A DNA stretch of 64,000 nt from Azospirillum endophyticum (GCF_016595245.1 NZ_JAENHM010000073.1:62001-126000), one strand, 5' to 3'; positions 1 through 7,614 are shown, numbered from the stretch's first letter. Program-made: numbers and translations. The notes: generated by a model from the sequence alone, not told the origin.

Positions 1-164
1 CACACCGATCGTCGCGATGCCCTTGTTTTTCACCCGCACGGCGTACCATCTCTATCTCAGGACTGTTTAAACGAGCGAACATTGCGGACCGGCCCCTGTC
101 CTTTGTGGACCATTGACGGGGGCGCTCCCTTTCAACCGCTCCCTATTCCATGAGGAGGCCGATG

Positions 165-464
165 ATGGACCTGCGCGTCTGTTTCGAGAACATGGAGAGC
201 GTCAACGTCAACGACGCGGCGATGATGAAGCATTACACCAAGAGCTATCTGGCGGATTTCGATCCGGAATGGGCCGGATTCATCATGCTTCCCCACGACG
301 AGACCATGCGCGCGACGATGGAGCCCGCTTGGCAGGTGTTGATCCGCGACGCCACCCCGCGGACGGAGCAGGAGCTGCTGCGCTACATCGATGAAAATCC
401 GATGGCGGCCTACCATGTCCACGTCTATCGGCGCGACGTCGGCAACGAGCGCAAGGTCCATTGA
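165..464 (+). CDS. Hypothetical protein, about 99 aa
   Basis: I do not recognise this small protein. It is acidic and His/Met-rich, with a C-terminal run containing AYHVHVYRRD. The reading frame opens at 150, but a strong Shine-Dalgarno sequence (GAGGAGG, 152-158) lies inside that extension and is well spaced from the ATG at 165 (a second ATG is at 162), so the shorter start is preferred. No signal peptide or membrane segment is visible. It converges on the RGS-like gene, with a hairpin between them. It lies about 830 bp downstream of the nif operon's 3' end but on the opposite strand, so nothing ties it to nitrogen fixation. The 164 bases before it hold no gene I can support. Confidence 0.55.
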   Translation: MDLRVCFENMESVNVNDAAMMKHYTKSYLADFDPEWAGFIMLPHDETMRATMEPAWQVLIRDATPRTEQELLRYIDENPMAAYHVHVYRRDVGNERKVH

Positions 465-478
465 CCCTGCGCACCCTT

Positions 479-512
479 GCGAAGCGCCCGCCGCAAGCGG
501 TCTGCGCTTCGC
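479..512. terminator. Hairpin between convergent genes
   Basis: Inverted repeat GCGAAGCGC / GCGCTTCGC with 9-bp perfect arms and a 16-nt loop, 15 nt after the stop of the small upstream gene and 30 nt beyond the end of the convergent gene. There is no T-tract, so intrinsic termination is only a guess. Confidence 0.35.
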
Positions 513-542
513 CGGGGCGTAGCGGTCCCTGGGACCGGGAGT

Positions 543-1142
543 TCAGCCGCCCCAGAGCCCGGCGGCGTCGGGATCGAACGACGCTCCCGACAACGCGACG
601 CGTGCCGCTGCGATCGAAGCGGTGTATTTCGCATCGTAGCGGTAGGTGCTGTCCGAATTGTAACCCGGATCACCCTTCAGCAGGTCGGTGATCGACAGTT
701 TGAGGATGCGCTCGAGGACCGAGAAGAATTGCGGACTCGGCGATTTGTAGCGCTCGACCAGGCTGGCGTTGTTCATCTTGCCCCACCAGGTCTTGACCTT
801 GCGGATGTTGGCGATGTCGTCGGACACGGCCTTGGCCGGATTTATACCGCCACCGACATCGCCGGAACCGCCGAGATTGACCACGCCGAGAACATCCAGC
901 GTCGCGGTGACGGTACCGCTTTCCTTGCTGGTGGTCATGAAGCGGTCGTAGATGAACAGCGCCTTGCGCTTGCTGGGCGCGGCCTTGAACTGCTGGACGC
1001 ATTGCCAGCAGAGGAAGGTGGAGGCGTCCCACACCATCGGGCTGGCGAACCAGCAGAACGCCTTGTGACGCGCCGCGGACGCGCCGGTGCCGACCGGGCC
1101 GAGAAGCGTTTCCAGGCCATCATAGTTGCGGATACGTGCCAT
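543..1142 (-). CDS. Protein with RGS-like (regulator of G-protein signalling) domain
   Basis: A 199-aa soluble protein. By eye it follows the helical pattern of an RGS domain. An N-terminal GLETLL segment is followed by FCWFAS, then FLCWQCVQQFK (compare the FW..CE.YK helix of animal RGS proteins), then ALFIYDRFMTTSKESGTV (compare KKIYNEFI...KEVNL). A late segment, FFSVLERILKLSITDLL, resembles the helix pair that in RGS4 ends with NLMEKDSYRRFL. A Gly-rich insert sits near residues 90-103. Eukaryotic RGS domains accelerate GTP hydrolysis by G-alpha subunits, and bacteria lack those, so the role here is unknown. The match is inference and the pattern could be convergent helical packing. It lies downstream of nifW on the same strand, 155 bp away, and may or may not be co-transcribed. 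Confidence 0.5.
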   Translation of the reverse strand: MARIRNYDGLETLLGPVGTGASAARHKAFCWFASPMVWDASTFLCWQCVQQFKAAPSKRKALFIYDRFMTTSKESGTVTATLDVLGVVNLGGSGDVGGGINPAKAVSDDIANIRKVKTWWGKMNNASLVERYKSPSPQFFSVLERILKLSITDLLKGDPGYNSDSTYRYDAKYTASIAAARVALSGASFDPDAAGLWGG

Positions 1143-1297
1143 GCCCTGCTCCCGACGGCTTCAGGCAAACCGTGTCATGGTGACGCGGCGCCAAGCGCTT
1201 GAAGCGTAGGCAGAGCAATTTCCCGTTTGAAAGCCGCAATGCCGTATTGGCTGGCCATATGCGCGCCGGTGGGGCGGGACAGTGGACCAGGGGCGGG

Positions 1298-1627
1298 TCA
1301 GGGCGAGCCCAGCAAGCTGTCCAGCGGCACGAAACGGTCGGCCATCTTGCGCGCCTCTTCCTTGTGGACCTTGAAGGTCTTCTCGGCGATGGCGTTGGAG
1401 ACGACGAAGTCCAGATAGGCGCGCTCCAGATGGACGCGGTAGCGGGAGGACATGCCGTTGTCGTCCAGGCTCTCCACGTCGCCGTCGGCCGACAGGTAGT
1501 CGTGGAACCGCTGGAGGATGTGCAGCCGGTTCACATTCACCACGCGCTGGTCGTAGGTGACGTGGAAATAGCGCAGGAAGTCTTCCGCGGTTTCCAGATC
1601 ATCGAGGTCGTCGGTGAAATCGCTCAT
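1298..1627 (-). CDS. nifW: Nitrogenase stabilizing/protective protein NifW
   Basis: This 109-aa protein has the usual NifW length. It carries the family pattern: an N-terminal AEDFLRYF segment, YDQRVVNVNRLHILQRFHDYL, and a C-terminal AEKTFKVHKEE segment. NifW associates with the MoFe protein and is needed for full nitrogenase activity, possibly by protecting it from oxygen. The ATG at 1627 is preceded by a GGAGG-like site. The frame stays open upstream to 1774, but that part overlaps cysE and is not needed. It is the last gene of the nif run, 13 bp after cysE, so it is probably translated from the same message. Confidence 0.9.
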   Translation of the reverse strand: MSDFTDDLDDLETAEDFLRYFHVTYDQRVVNVNRLHILQRFHDYLSADGDVESLDDNGMSSRYRVHLERAYLDFVVSNAIAEKTFKVHKEEARKMADRFVPLDSLLGSP

Positions 1628-1640
1628 CGTCGGAGGTTCC

Positions 1641-2528
1641 TCACGCGTTCTGCTGGGTGGAAGGGGAGGGGGTGCAGCCCTCCTGGTCGCAGATGTCGCC
1701 GCAGGACCTGCAGGCGACACCGTCCAAACGGATATCGTCGAGCCGAATGCCCGAAAGACGGATATCCATATCACCGATTCGTGACGATCCCGTTGCGGTC
1801 TCGGCCGCGGTGTGCGCTTCCAGCCGGGCTTCGATGCGGTTGATGTGGTCGATCAGGCAGGCGATGGCCCTGCCCACCGGGTCGGGCATCAGGTGGTGTT
1901 CCAGGTCGATGCCATGGTCGGACAACTGGCGCTGGGCTTCCGGCCGGACGACCCGGCCGGGAATGCCGACCACGGTCATGCCCGCCGGAACCGGCTTGGT
2001 CACCACGGAATTGGCGCCCACCCGGGCGTTGGCGCCGACGGTGATCGGACCCAGGATCTTGGCCCCGGCCCCGACCAGCACGCCGTCCATCAGCGTCGGG
2101 TGGCGCTTGCCCTTGTTCCAGGACGTGCCGCCCAGCGTCACCCCATGATAGAGCGTGACGTCGTCGCCGATCTCGGCGGTCTCGCCGATGACCACGCCGG
2201 CGCCATGGTCGATGAAGAAGCGGCGGCCGATGGCGGCACCGGGATGGATGTCGATGTTGGTCAGCGCCCTTGCCAGATAGGAGAGGAACCGCGCCGGCCA
2301 GCGCAACCTCCGCCGCCAAGCCGCATTGGCGACGCGGTAGATCACCAGCGCATGGATGCCGGGATAGCAGGTCAGCACATCGCCGAGATTGCGCGCCGCC
2401 GGATCGCGGTCGAACACGCAGGCGACGTCCTCGCGCAGCAGGGCGACGATTCCGGGGGCAGTCATCCCGCCCGGTCCCGCAGGCCCCGTGGCCGTCCCGC
2501 GGTGCGGATCGGCGTCGATGATCGCCAT
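1641..2528 (-). CDS. cysE: Serine O-acetyltransferase with Cys-rich C-terminal tail (nif-linked)
   Basis: Serine acetyltransferase makes O-acetylserine, the precursor of cysteine. Copies inside nif clusters are thought to feed cysteine to NifS for iron-sulfur cluster assembly. The first 200 residues are typical, with the left-handed beta-helix hexapeptide repeats and conserved DHGAGVVIGETAEIGD and LYHGVTLGGT motifs (residues 108-135). Beyond the core, a tail of about 95 residues contains a short repeat (DIRLSGIRLDDIRLDG) and four cysteines at 273, 276, 280 and 285 in a CxxCx3Cx4C pattern. This tail is unlike housekeeping CysE, which ends soon after the beta-helix. The start at 2528 gives MAIIDADP; an internal ATG at residue 22 is an alternative. 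It lies 46 bp after nifV and 13 bp before nifW. Confidence 0.9.
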   Translation of the reverse strand: MAIIDADPHRGTATGPAGPGGMTAPGIVALLREDVACVFDRDPAARNLGDVLTCYPGIHALVIYRVANAAWRRRLRWPARFLSYLARALTNIDIHPGAAIGRRFFIDHGAGVVIGETAEIGDDVTLYHGVTLGGTSWNKGKRHPTLMDGVLVGAGAKILGPITVGANARVGANSVVTKPVPAGMTVVGIPGRVVRPEAQRQLSDHGIDLEHHLMPDPVGRAIACLIDHINRIEARLEAHTAAETATGSSRIGDMDIRLSGIRLDDIRLDGVACRSCGDICDQEGCTPSPSTQQNA

Positions 2529-2574
2529 GCCTCGGCCCTCCCGATGCGGCTTATCGATATGGAAGACGGTGGGG

Positions 2575-3714
2575 TCATGCGACGACCGGCAGCGGGACCG
2601 CGGCCTCCAGAAAGGTGTGCAGCTCTTCGGCGGTCGGCGGCCGTTTGGCCCGGGTGGCGAGCGCCCGCACCTGCGGCAGCACCGCCTGTGCCGTGGCGTC
2701 GTCGCAGGCGATGCCGAGCCTCTCGTAGGCCAGCTTCACCGCCGCGGTGCCGGAATGCTTGCCCAGCACGATGCGATGTTCACGCCCGACTTCGGCCGGG
2801 TCGAAATTCTGGTAGGTGGCGCGGTCGCGCAGCAGCCCGTCGACATGGATGCCGGCCTCGTGGGTGAACACGGCGGCGCCGACGATGGACTTGTTGACGG
2901 CGACCGGCCGGTTGGAGGCCCGTTCCACCAGATCGCTGATGGTGCCGAGCGACCGCGTCTCCACGCCGGTGTCGATGTGGTAGAGGTGCTTCAGCGACAC
3001 CACCACCTCCTCCAGCGGGGCGTTGCCGGCGCGCTCGCCCAGCCCGTTGACCGTGGTGTTGACATGGGTGGCGCCGCCCAGCACCGCGGCCAGGGAGTTG
3101 GCGTTGGCGAGGCCCAGATCGTCATGGGCGTGGATCTCGATCTCCAGGTCGGTGGCCCGGCGCAGCCGTTCGATGCAGGCGCGCGTCTGGAAGGGATCGA
3201 GCACGCCCAGCGTGTCGGCGAAGCGGAAGCGGCGGGCGCCGGCGGCCTGGGCCACGGTGGCGGCGGCGATCAGGAAATCCATGTCGGCGCGGGAGGAATC
3301 CTCGCCGCCGACGCTGACCTCCAGCCCATGGTCGCGCGCCTGCTTCACCTTGCGCTCGATCTCCGCCAGCGCCCAGGCGCGGCTGCGCTTCAGCTTTTTC
3401 GTGATGTGGATGTCCGACACCGGCATCGACAGGTTGACGAAGCCGACGCCGCAGGACAGCGCCGCCTTCAAGTCGGTGTCGTGCATGCGGCACCACACCA
3501 TCAGCCGGCCCTTCAGCCCCAGCGAGGCCACGGCGCGGATGCCCTCGCGCTCCTCCTCGCCCATGGCGGGGATGCCGACCTCCTGCTCCGGCACGCCGGC
3601 GGCGTCGAGCGCGCGGGCGATGGCGATCTTCTCGTCCAGCGTGAAGGCGACGCCGGCGGTCTGTTCGCCGTCGCGCAGCGTGGTGTCGTTGATGGTGGCG
3701 AAGGTGGTGGGCAT
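2575..3714 (-). CDS. nifV: Homocitrate synthase NifV
   Basis: NifV condenses acetyl-CoA with 2-oxoglutarate to give homocitrate, the organic ligand of the iron-molybdenum cofactor. The protein is about 379 aa, as expected. It begins with the DRE-TIM signature (INDTTLRDGEQTAGVAF) and has the HAHDDLGLANANSL motif with metal-binding histidines, then GERAGNAPLEEV and the C-terminal GKHSGTAAV motif. The ATG at 3714 is preceded by GAGGTG; the frame is open to 3756, but that part falls in a repeat element. The 260-bp gap to nifS holds a palindromic repeat, so the downstream genes may be expressed at a lower level than nifUS or from a further start. Confidence 0.95.
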   Translation of the reverse strand: MPTTFATINDTTLRDGEQTAGVAFTLDEKIAIARALDAAGVPEQEVGIPAMGEEEREGIRAVASLGLKGRLMVWCRMHDTDLKAALSCGVGFVNLSMPVSDIHITKKLKRSRAWALAEIERKVKQARDHGLEVSVGGEDSSRADMDFLIAAATVAQAAGARRFRFADTLGVLDPFQTRACIERLRRATDLEIEIHAHDDLGLANANSLAAVLGGATHVNTTVNGLGERAGNAPLEEVVVSLKHLYHIDTGVETRSLGTISDLVERASNRPVAVNKSIVGAAVFTHEAGIHVDGLLRDRATYQNFDPAEVGREHRIVLGKHSGTAAVKLAYERLGIACDDATAQAVLPQVRALATRAKRPPTAEELHTFLEAAVPLPVVA

Positions 3715-3738
3715 GGGGGCACCTCGCATCGTCGTCGC

Positions 3739-3869
3739 CGATTGCCCCCACCCCATCCCTCCCCCGCTGGGCGGGGGAGGGGCAGGAGCTTTGCGGAGGC
3801 CATTGCAAAGGAGCGGCGGAGTTGTTCCCTCCCCCGCTCAGCGGGGGAGGGTAAGGGTGGGGGCAATCG
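3739..3869. repeat. REP/BIME-like palindromic element between nifS and nifV
   Basis: A 131-bp element bounded by perfect 15-bp inverted arms, CGATTGCCCCCACCC (3739-3753) and its complement (3855-3869). Inside are two near-identical palindromes, CCCTCCCCCGC-N3-GCGGGGGAGGG, at about 3758-3782 and 3828-3852. The central part contains a weaker GCTTTGC/GCAAAG pairing. This type of GC-rich element is interspersed in many bacterial genomes; a related pair lies at 22138-22283. As RNA it would form a strong double hairpin in the nif message. Confidence 0.8.
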
Positions 3870-3974
3870 CTGCCCCATCAGAAGTGTCGCAGGCCGAGCC
3901 GGGAACCCGTCCCGACGGGGTGTCGTCGGGCGGGGTGCCGGGACGGACCACCGGCCCGGCCTGCGATTCCGGTG

Positions 3975-5204
3975 TTACGAATAGACGGGTGCGAATTCCT
4001 TGGGCTTGGCCGCCCCCTGCTCCCAATAGGGTGACAGGCTGCGCAGCTTGGCGATGATGCCCGGCACCACGGCGATGACGTGGTCGATCTCGGCATCGGT
4101 GGTGTCGCGCGACAGCGAGAAGCGGGTGGCGCCGTGCGCCGCGGTGTAGGGCACGCCCATGGCGCGCATCACGTGGCTCGGCTCCAGCGATCCCGAGGTG
4201 CAGGCCGATCCGGAGGACGCGGCGATGCCCTGCTCGTTCAGCAGCAGCAGGATGGCCTCGCCCTCGATGAACTCGAAGGCGATGTTGCAGGTGTTGGGCA
4301 GCCGGTGCTCCGGGTTGCCGGTGACGAAGCAGGCTGGCACGGCGGCCAGGATCGCCTGTTCCAGCCGGTCGCGCTGCGCCTTCACCCGCGTGTTCTCCTC
4401 GCCCATGTGGGTGAGGGCGAGGTGGGCGGCGGCGCCCAGGCCGACGATGGCCGGCGCGTTCTCGGTGCCGGCGCGGCGCGAGCGTTCCTGGTGGCCGCCG
4501 CGCAGCATCGGGCGGAAGCGCAGGCCGCGCTTGACGTACAGCGCGCCGATGCCCTTGGGGGCGTGCAGCTTGTGGCCGGACAGCGACAGCATGTCGACGG
4601 CGCTGTCGGCGAGCTTCATCGGGATCTTGCCGACCGCCTGGACGGCGTCGGTGTGGAAGACGGCGCCGACCGCCTTGGCCATCTGCGCCAGTTCCTCGAT
4701 CGGGAAGATCGTCCCGGTCTCGTTGTTGGCCCACATGATCGAGACGATGGCGACCTGATCCGACAGCGCCGCCCGGTAGGCGTCGATGTCGAGGTCGCCC
4801 CTGTTGTCCACCGGGATGCGGTGGATCTTGTAGTCGCGCTTCTTCTCCAGATAGTCGCAGAGCGCCAGCACGGCGGGGTGCTCGACCACGCTGGTGACGA
4901 TCTCGCGCTTCTTCGGATAGGCCTCGATGATCGACAGGATCGCGGTGTTGTCGCTTTCCGTCCCGCCCGAAGTGAAGATGATCTCGCTGTCATGCGCAGC
5001 GCCCAGCAGGGCCTGGACCTGCTTGCGTGCCCATTCGATCTTGCCGCCGACCGCGGCGCCGAAGGCGTGCATCGAGGACGGGTTGCCGAAATGCTCGGTG
5101 AAGAGCGGCAGCATTTCCGCCAGCACGTCGGGGTCGACGCGGGTGGTGGCGTTGTTGTCGAGATAGACGCCCCGGTTGGGAACGGTCACGTTCGGAATGG
5201 TCAT
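3975..5204 (-). CDS. nifS: Cysteine desulfurase NifS
   Basis: NifS is a PLP enzyme that removes sulfur from cysteine and passes the persulfide to NifU for nitrogenase cluster assembly. The 409-aa protein has the YLDNNATTRVDP start, the PLP-binding HTDAVQA region, the Schiff-base lysine in SGHKLH (K212) and the catalytic cysteine in SSGSACTSG (C335). The cysteine loop is the longer NifS/IscS type. It starts 15 bp after nifU with a GAGGAACC-type ribosome site, so the two are clearly co-transcribed. Nothing is truncated. Confidence 0.97.
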   Translation of the reverse strand: MTIPNVTVPNRGVYLDNNATTRVDPDVLAEMLPLFTEHFGNPSSMHAFGAAVGGKIEWARKQVQALLGAAHDSEIIFTSGGTESDNTAILSIIEAYPKKREIVTSVVEHPAVLALCDYLEKKRDYKIHRIPVDNRGDLDIDAYRAALSDQVAIVSIMWANNETGTIFPIEELAQMAKAVGAVFHTDAVQAVGKIPMKLADSAVDMLSLSGHKLHAPKGIGALYVKRGLRFRPMLRGGHQERSRRAGTENAPAIVGLGAAAHLALTHMGEENTRVKAQRDRLEQAILAAVPACFVTGNPEHRLPNTCNIAFEFIEGEAILLLLNEQGIAASSGSACTSGSLEPSHVMRAMGVPYTAAHGATRFSLSRDTTDAEIDHVIAVVPGIIAKLRSLSPYWEQGAAKPKEFAPVYS

Positions 5205-5219
5205 CGCCGGTTCCTCCCC

Positions 5220-6143
5220 TTAGCCCGCATGGGCCGGCATGAGGGACGCCGGCTTGACGCGGACGAATTCGCCGAGCGCCTCGACCAGCTTCATCTGCAC
5301 GCCCATCATCGTGCCGGCCGACTGCGAACAGCCGGAGCAGGCACCGGTCAGCCGGACGTAGATGTCCTTGCCGTCGATGTCGACCAGTTCCACATCGCCG
5401 CCGTCGCGCTGGATCTGCGGGCGCATCTCCTCGATCGCGCCCATGATCGCCTGCATCCGCTGCACGTTGGTCAGCTTGGGCGCGGCGGCCGGTTCCGGCT
5501 TGGCCGGCAGCGGCTTGATGGCGTCGAGGCCGACGGTGCCGGGGGTGTGCTTCGCGGCGGGTTTCAGCGCGCCGGTCTTGGCCATCACCGCTTCCAGCAC
5601 CTCCTCGATCTTCTCGTGGCAGGTCTGGCAGGAGCCGCCGGCCTTGGTGTAGTGGGTGACTTCCTCCAGCGAGGTCAGGCCATTGACGGTCACCGCGCGC
5701 TCGATCATCGCGGCGTCGACGCCGAAGCACTTGCAGATCAGTTCGCCTTCCTCGTGGTCGTCGACCCACTCCTCGCCCTTGTAGTTGGCGATGGCGGCGC
5801 GCAGCGCCTCGGCGCCCATGACCGAGCAGTGCATCTTCTCCGGCGGCAGGCCGCCGAGATACTCGGCGATGTCGCGGTTGGTCAGGACCAGCGCCTCGTC
5901 CACCGTCTTGCCGATGATCATCTCGGTCAGCGCCGAGGAGGAGGCGATGGCCGAGCCGCAGCCGAAGGTCTGGAACTTGGCGTCCTGGATGATCTGGGTG
6001 TCGGGATCGACCTTCAGCATCAGACGCAGCGCGTCGCCGCAGGTGATGGAGCCGACCTCGCCCACCGCGTTGGCGGTTTCCAGGACACCGGAGTTCTTCG
6101 GGTTGAAGAAGTGTTCCTTGACCTTGTCGGTGTAGTTCCACAT
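5220..6143 (-). CDS. nifU: Fe-S cluster scaffold protein NifU
   Basis: NifU is the scaffold on which clusters for nitrogenase are built. All three modules are present. The IscU-like domain has C35, C62 and C106. The central permanent [2Fe-2S] domain has C137, C139, C172 and C175. The C-terminal Nfu domain has a CSGC motif (C269, C272) after a Pro/Ala-rich linker at about 195-222. These cysteine positions match the well-studied Azotobacter NifU almost exactly. Length is 307 aa. It follows iscA by 67 bp and precedes nifS by 15 bp. Confidence 0.97.
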   Translation of the reverse strand: MWNYTDKVKEHFFNPKNSGVLETANAVGEVGSITCGDALRLMLKVDPDTQIIQDAKFQTFGCGSAIASSSALTEMIIGKTVDEALVLTNRDIAEYLGGLPPEKMHCSVMGAEALRAAIANYKGEEWVDDHEEGELICKCFGVDAAMIERAVTVNGLTSLEEVTHYTKAGGSCQTCHEKIEEVLEAVMAKTGALKPAAKHTPGTVGLDAIKPLPAKPEPAAAPKLTNVQRMQAIMGAIEEMRPQIQRDGGDVELVDIDGKDIYVRLTGACSGCSQSAGTMMGVQMKLVEALGEFVRVKPASLMPAHAG

Positions 6144-6210
6144 GTCGCTGCTGCCTTTCCGTGGGGGCGCGCCTAGGGGAAGAGCTGTCCGGGGGGATCA
6201 GTGGACCCAG

Positions 6211-6606
6211 TCAGTGGGTCGAGTAGGGAGCCGAAGACCCGCAACTGGACGAGGACGTGGAGCAGGAGCCGCCGCCTTCCCCACTCGCCGAGAAGGACTT
6301 GCCGCAGCCGCAGCTGCTGGTCGCGTTCGGGTTGTCGAACTTGAAGCCGGAGCCTTCGATGCCCTCGACGAAATCGACGACCACGCCGGACAGGAAGGGC
6401 TGGCTGTTGGCGTCGACGAAGATGGTGACGGGACCGAAGCTGAGCACCGTGTCGTCGTCGCCGGCCGCCGCCTCCAGGCCCATCTGGTATTTCAGGCCGG
6501 CGCAGCCGCCGTCGGTCACGGCGATGCGCAAGCCGGCGGCTGCACCGCCCGACTTCACCAGGACCTGTTCCAGGGTGGAAACCGCCGCATCCGTCAGTGT
6601 CACCAT
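6211..6606 (-). CDS. Nif-type IscA iron-sulfur carrier
   Basis: An A-type iron-sulfur carrier of 131 aa, first gene of the nif maturation operon. The three ligand cysteines of the family are present: C35 in GGCAGLKY and C99/C101 in SCGCGKSF. Such proteins accept clusters from NifU and deliver them to apo-targets. The C-terminus is extended by about 25 residues rich in Ser and Gly with two more cysteines (C115, C122), which ordinary IscA lacks. The ATG at 6606 has a GAGGAGG site. A perfect sigma54 promoter lies 58-72 bp upstream, so it is expressed under nitrogen-fixing conditions. Confidence 0.93.
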   Translation of the reverse strand: MVTLTDAAVSTLEQVLVKSGGAAAGLRIAVTDGGCAGLKYQMGLEAAAGDDDTVLSFGPVTIFVDANSQPFLSGVVVDFVEGIEGSGFKFDNPNATSSCGCGKSFSASGEGGGSCSTSSSSCGSSAPYSTH

Positions 6607-6663
6607 GTCCCGCCTCCTCAAGCCGCGCTGCCGGGGGTGCCGGCCAATCTGACGAGGAGTACA

Positions 6664-6678
6664 GCAAGAGGTGTGCCA
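6664..6678 (-). promoter_or_regulatory. Sigma54 (-24/-12) promoter of the iscA-nifUSV-cysE-nifW operon
   Basis: On the minus strand this reads TGGCACACCTCTTGC, an exact match to the RpoN consensus TGGCAC-N5-TTGC with the required GG-to-GC spacing. It lies just upstream of iscA and in the correct direction. Confidence 0.93.
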
Positions 6679-6778
6679 ATATCGTAAGTTATTGAATTCA
6701 AAAGAATGTCGTATTGGGATGGCTTGGCGATAGTCCGACAAAGCTTCGTGCACAAATGTTTTTGTCGGCTTTGGCGCG

Positions 6779-6794
6779 TGTCGGCTTTGCGACA
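6779..6794. promoter_or_regulatory. NifA upstream activator sequence
   Basis: TGT-N10-ACA (TGTCGGCTTTGCGACA), the NifA binding consensus, about 100 bp upstream of the sigma54 promoter as expected for looping. The AT-rich segment at about 6689-6715 between them could bind IHF. The intergenic region 6607-6928 is shared with the divergent TPR-like gene, and since the site is symmetric it could serve both directions. I found no matching -24/-12 element facing the TPR gene. Confidence 0.85.
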
Positions 6795-6882
6795 GGTGCG
6801 ACACTTCGCCGCGCAAAATTATTGTGGTCTTTCCGCGGGCCCGCGCGCGTACCATGAGGCGTCGTCGGTGCATCGGATGGTT

Positions 6883-6902
6883 GATTTTCTCAACAGAAAA
6901 TC
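6883..6902. promoter_or_regulatory. Perfect AT-rich palindrome in leader of TPR-like gene
   Basis: GATTTTCT-CAAC-AGAAAATC: 8-bp perfect arms with a 4-nt loop, 26 bp before the ATG at 6929. It could be an operator or an RNA hairpin near the ribosome site. It does not match a regulator I know. Confidence 0.5.
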
Positions 6903-6928
6903 GAAGCAGCGGAAAGGTGAGGAATGAG

Positions 6929-7453
6929 ATGAGCGACGAGCCGATCGAACTCAGAATGTCGAACGGCCGCATGGCGTTCGGCGACGTGCCCGAACAGATC
7001 GACGACATGCTGCAGGAGGCGGTGAAGGCCCGCGACGTCCCGGACGCCTGCGAGGCGCTGCTGTGGGAGGCCCATCGCGCCGGGCCGCGCGTGCTGCCGG
7101 TCTTCTACGCGCTCTATAAATTCTACTTCAACCGCAAGAAGCTGGCGGAGGCGGAGCGGGTGGCCCGCATCGGGCTGGATGCCGCGGCGCTCCAGGGCGG
7201 CTTTTCCGCCGACTGGTCGCAGCTGACCACCGGCTCCGCCGATTGGACGGCGGCCGGGCCGGCGCGTTTCTTCCTGTTCACCATGAAGGCGTTGGCCTTC
7301 ATCGAACTGCGCCGCCACAACCGGGACAAGGCGCTGGCGATCCTTGCCAAGATGGCGGAGATCGACCCCGTGGATCAGGTCGGCTACGGCACCATCGCCG
7401 CGCTGGCCCGTGGCCTGGACGGCGGGTTGGATGGAGAGGGCGGGGCGGCGTAA
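6929..7453 (+). CDS. TPR-like helical protein divergent from nif operon
   Basis: A 174-aa protein without signal peptide or membrane segment. Residues from about 25 on form helix-turn-helix pairs of the TPR type, for example ALYKFYFNRKKLAEAERVARIGL and MKALAFIELRRHNRDKALAILAKMAEIDP. No enzymatic motif is seen. The start at 6929 (MSDEPIEL) has a GGTGAGGA site; the longer open frame from 6824 crosses the NifA site and the palindrome and is rejected. TPR proteins usually scaffold other proteins. Its position, head to head with the nif operon and sharing its activator site, suggests but does not prove a role in nitrogenase maturation. It may simply be a constitutive neighbour. Confidence 0.75.
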   Translation: MSDEPIELRMSNGRMAFGDVPEQIDDMLQEAVKARDVPDACEALLWEAHRAGPRVLPVFYALYKFYFNRKKLAEAERVARIGLDAAALQGGFSADWSQLTTGSADWTAAGPARFFLFTMKALAFIELRRHNRDKALAILAKMAEIDPVDQVGYGTIAALARGLDGGLDGEGGAA

Positions 7454-7481
7454 CGGCCCAGCTCATACAAAAGCAGCCCCA

Positions 7482-7522
7482 TAAAAAAAGTCCCCCGGCC
7501 CAGGGGGGAACCGGGCCGGGGG
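7482..7522 (-). terminator. Intrinsic terminator of the old yellow enzyme gene
   Basis: 10-bp GC arms CCCCCGGCCC / GGGCCGGGGG (7492-7501, 7513-7522). On the minus strand they are followed at once by ACTTTTTTT. It lies about 90 bp past the stop of the reductase gene. Confidence 0.85.
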
Positions 7523-7614
7523 CAGCGGGGATTTGCGTCTCACGACGCACTCACGACGCGCTCTCACGTCGAGAGGGACTGCGGCTCCGCCGGGGCAGCG
7601 GGGCCGCAAACCGG

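Noticed and set aside
1..112. Possible gene fragment at the left edge
   Set aside because: Short open frames exist on both strands, but none has a start, ribosome site or family pattern that can be supported.
3739..3869. Intrinsic terminator after nifS
   Set aside because: The hairpins lack a T-tract and the structure matches an interspersed repeat found again in the ugp operon.
4080..6176. A 698-codon open frame on the plus strand opposite nifS and nifU
   Set aside because: It is the antisense of two certain genes. High GC makes stop codons rare there, and the translation is repetitive His/Gly/Arg-rich with no family pattern.
6771..6790. Sigma54 promoter facing the TPR-like gene
   Set aside because: A TGGC followed by TTTGC is present, but the GG-to-GC spacing is 4 bp too long for RpoN.
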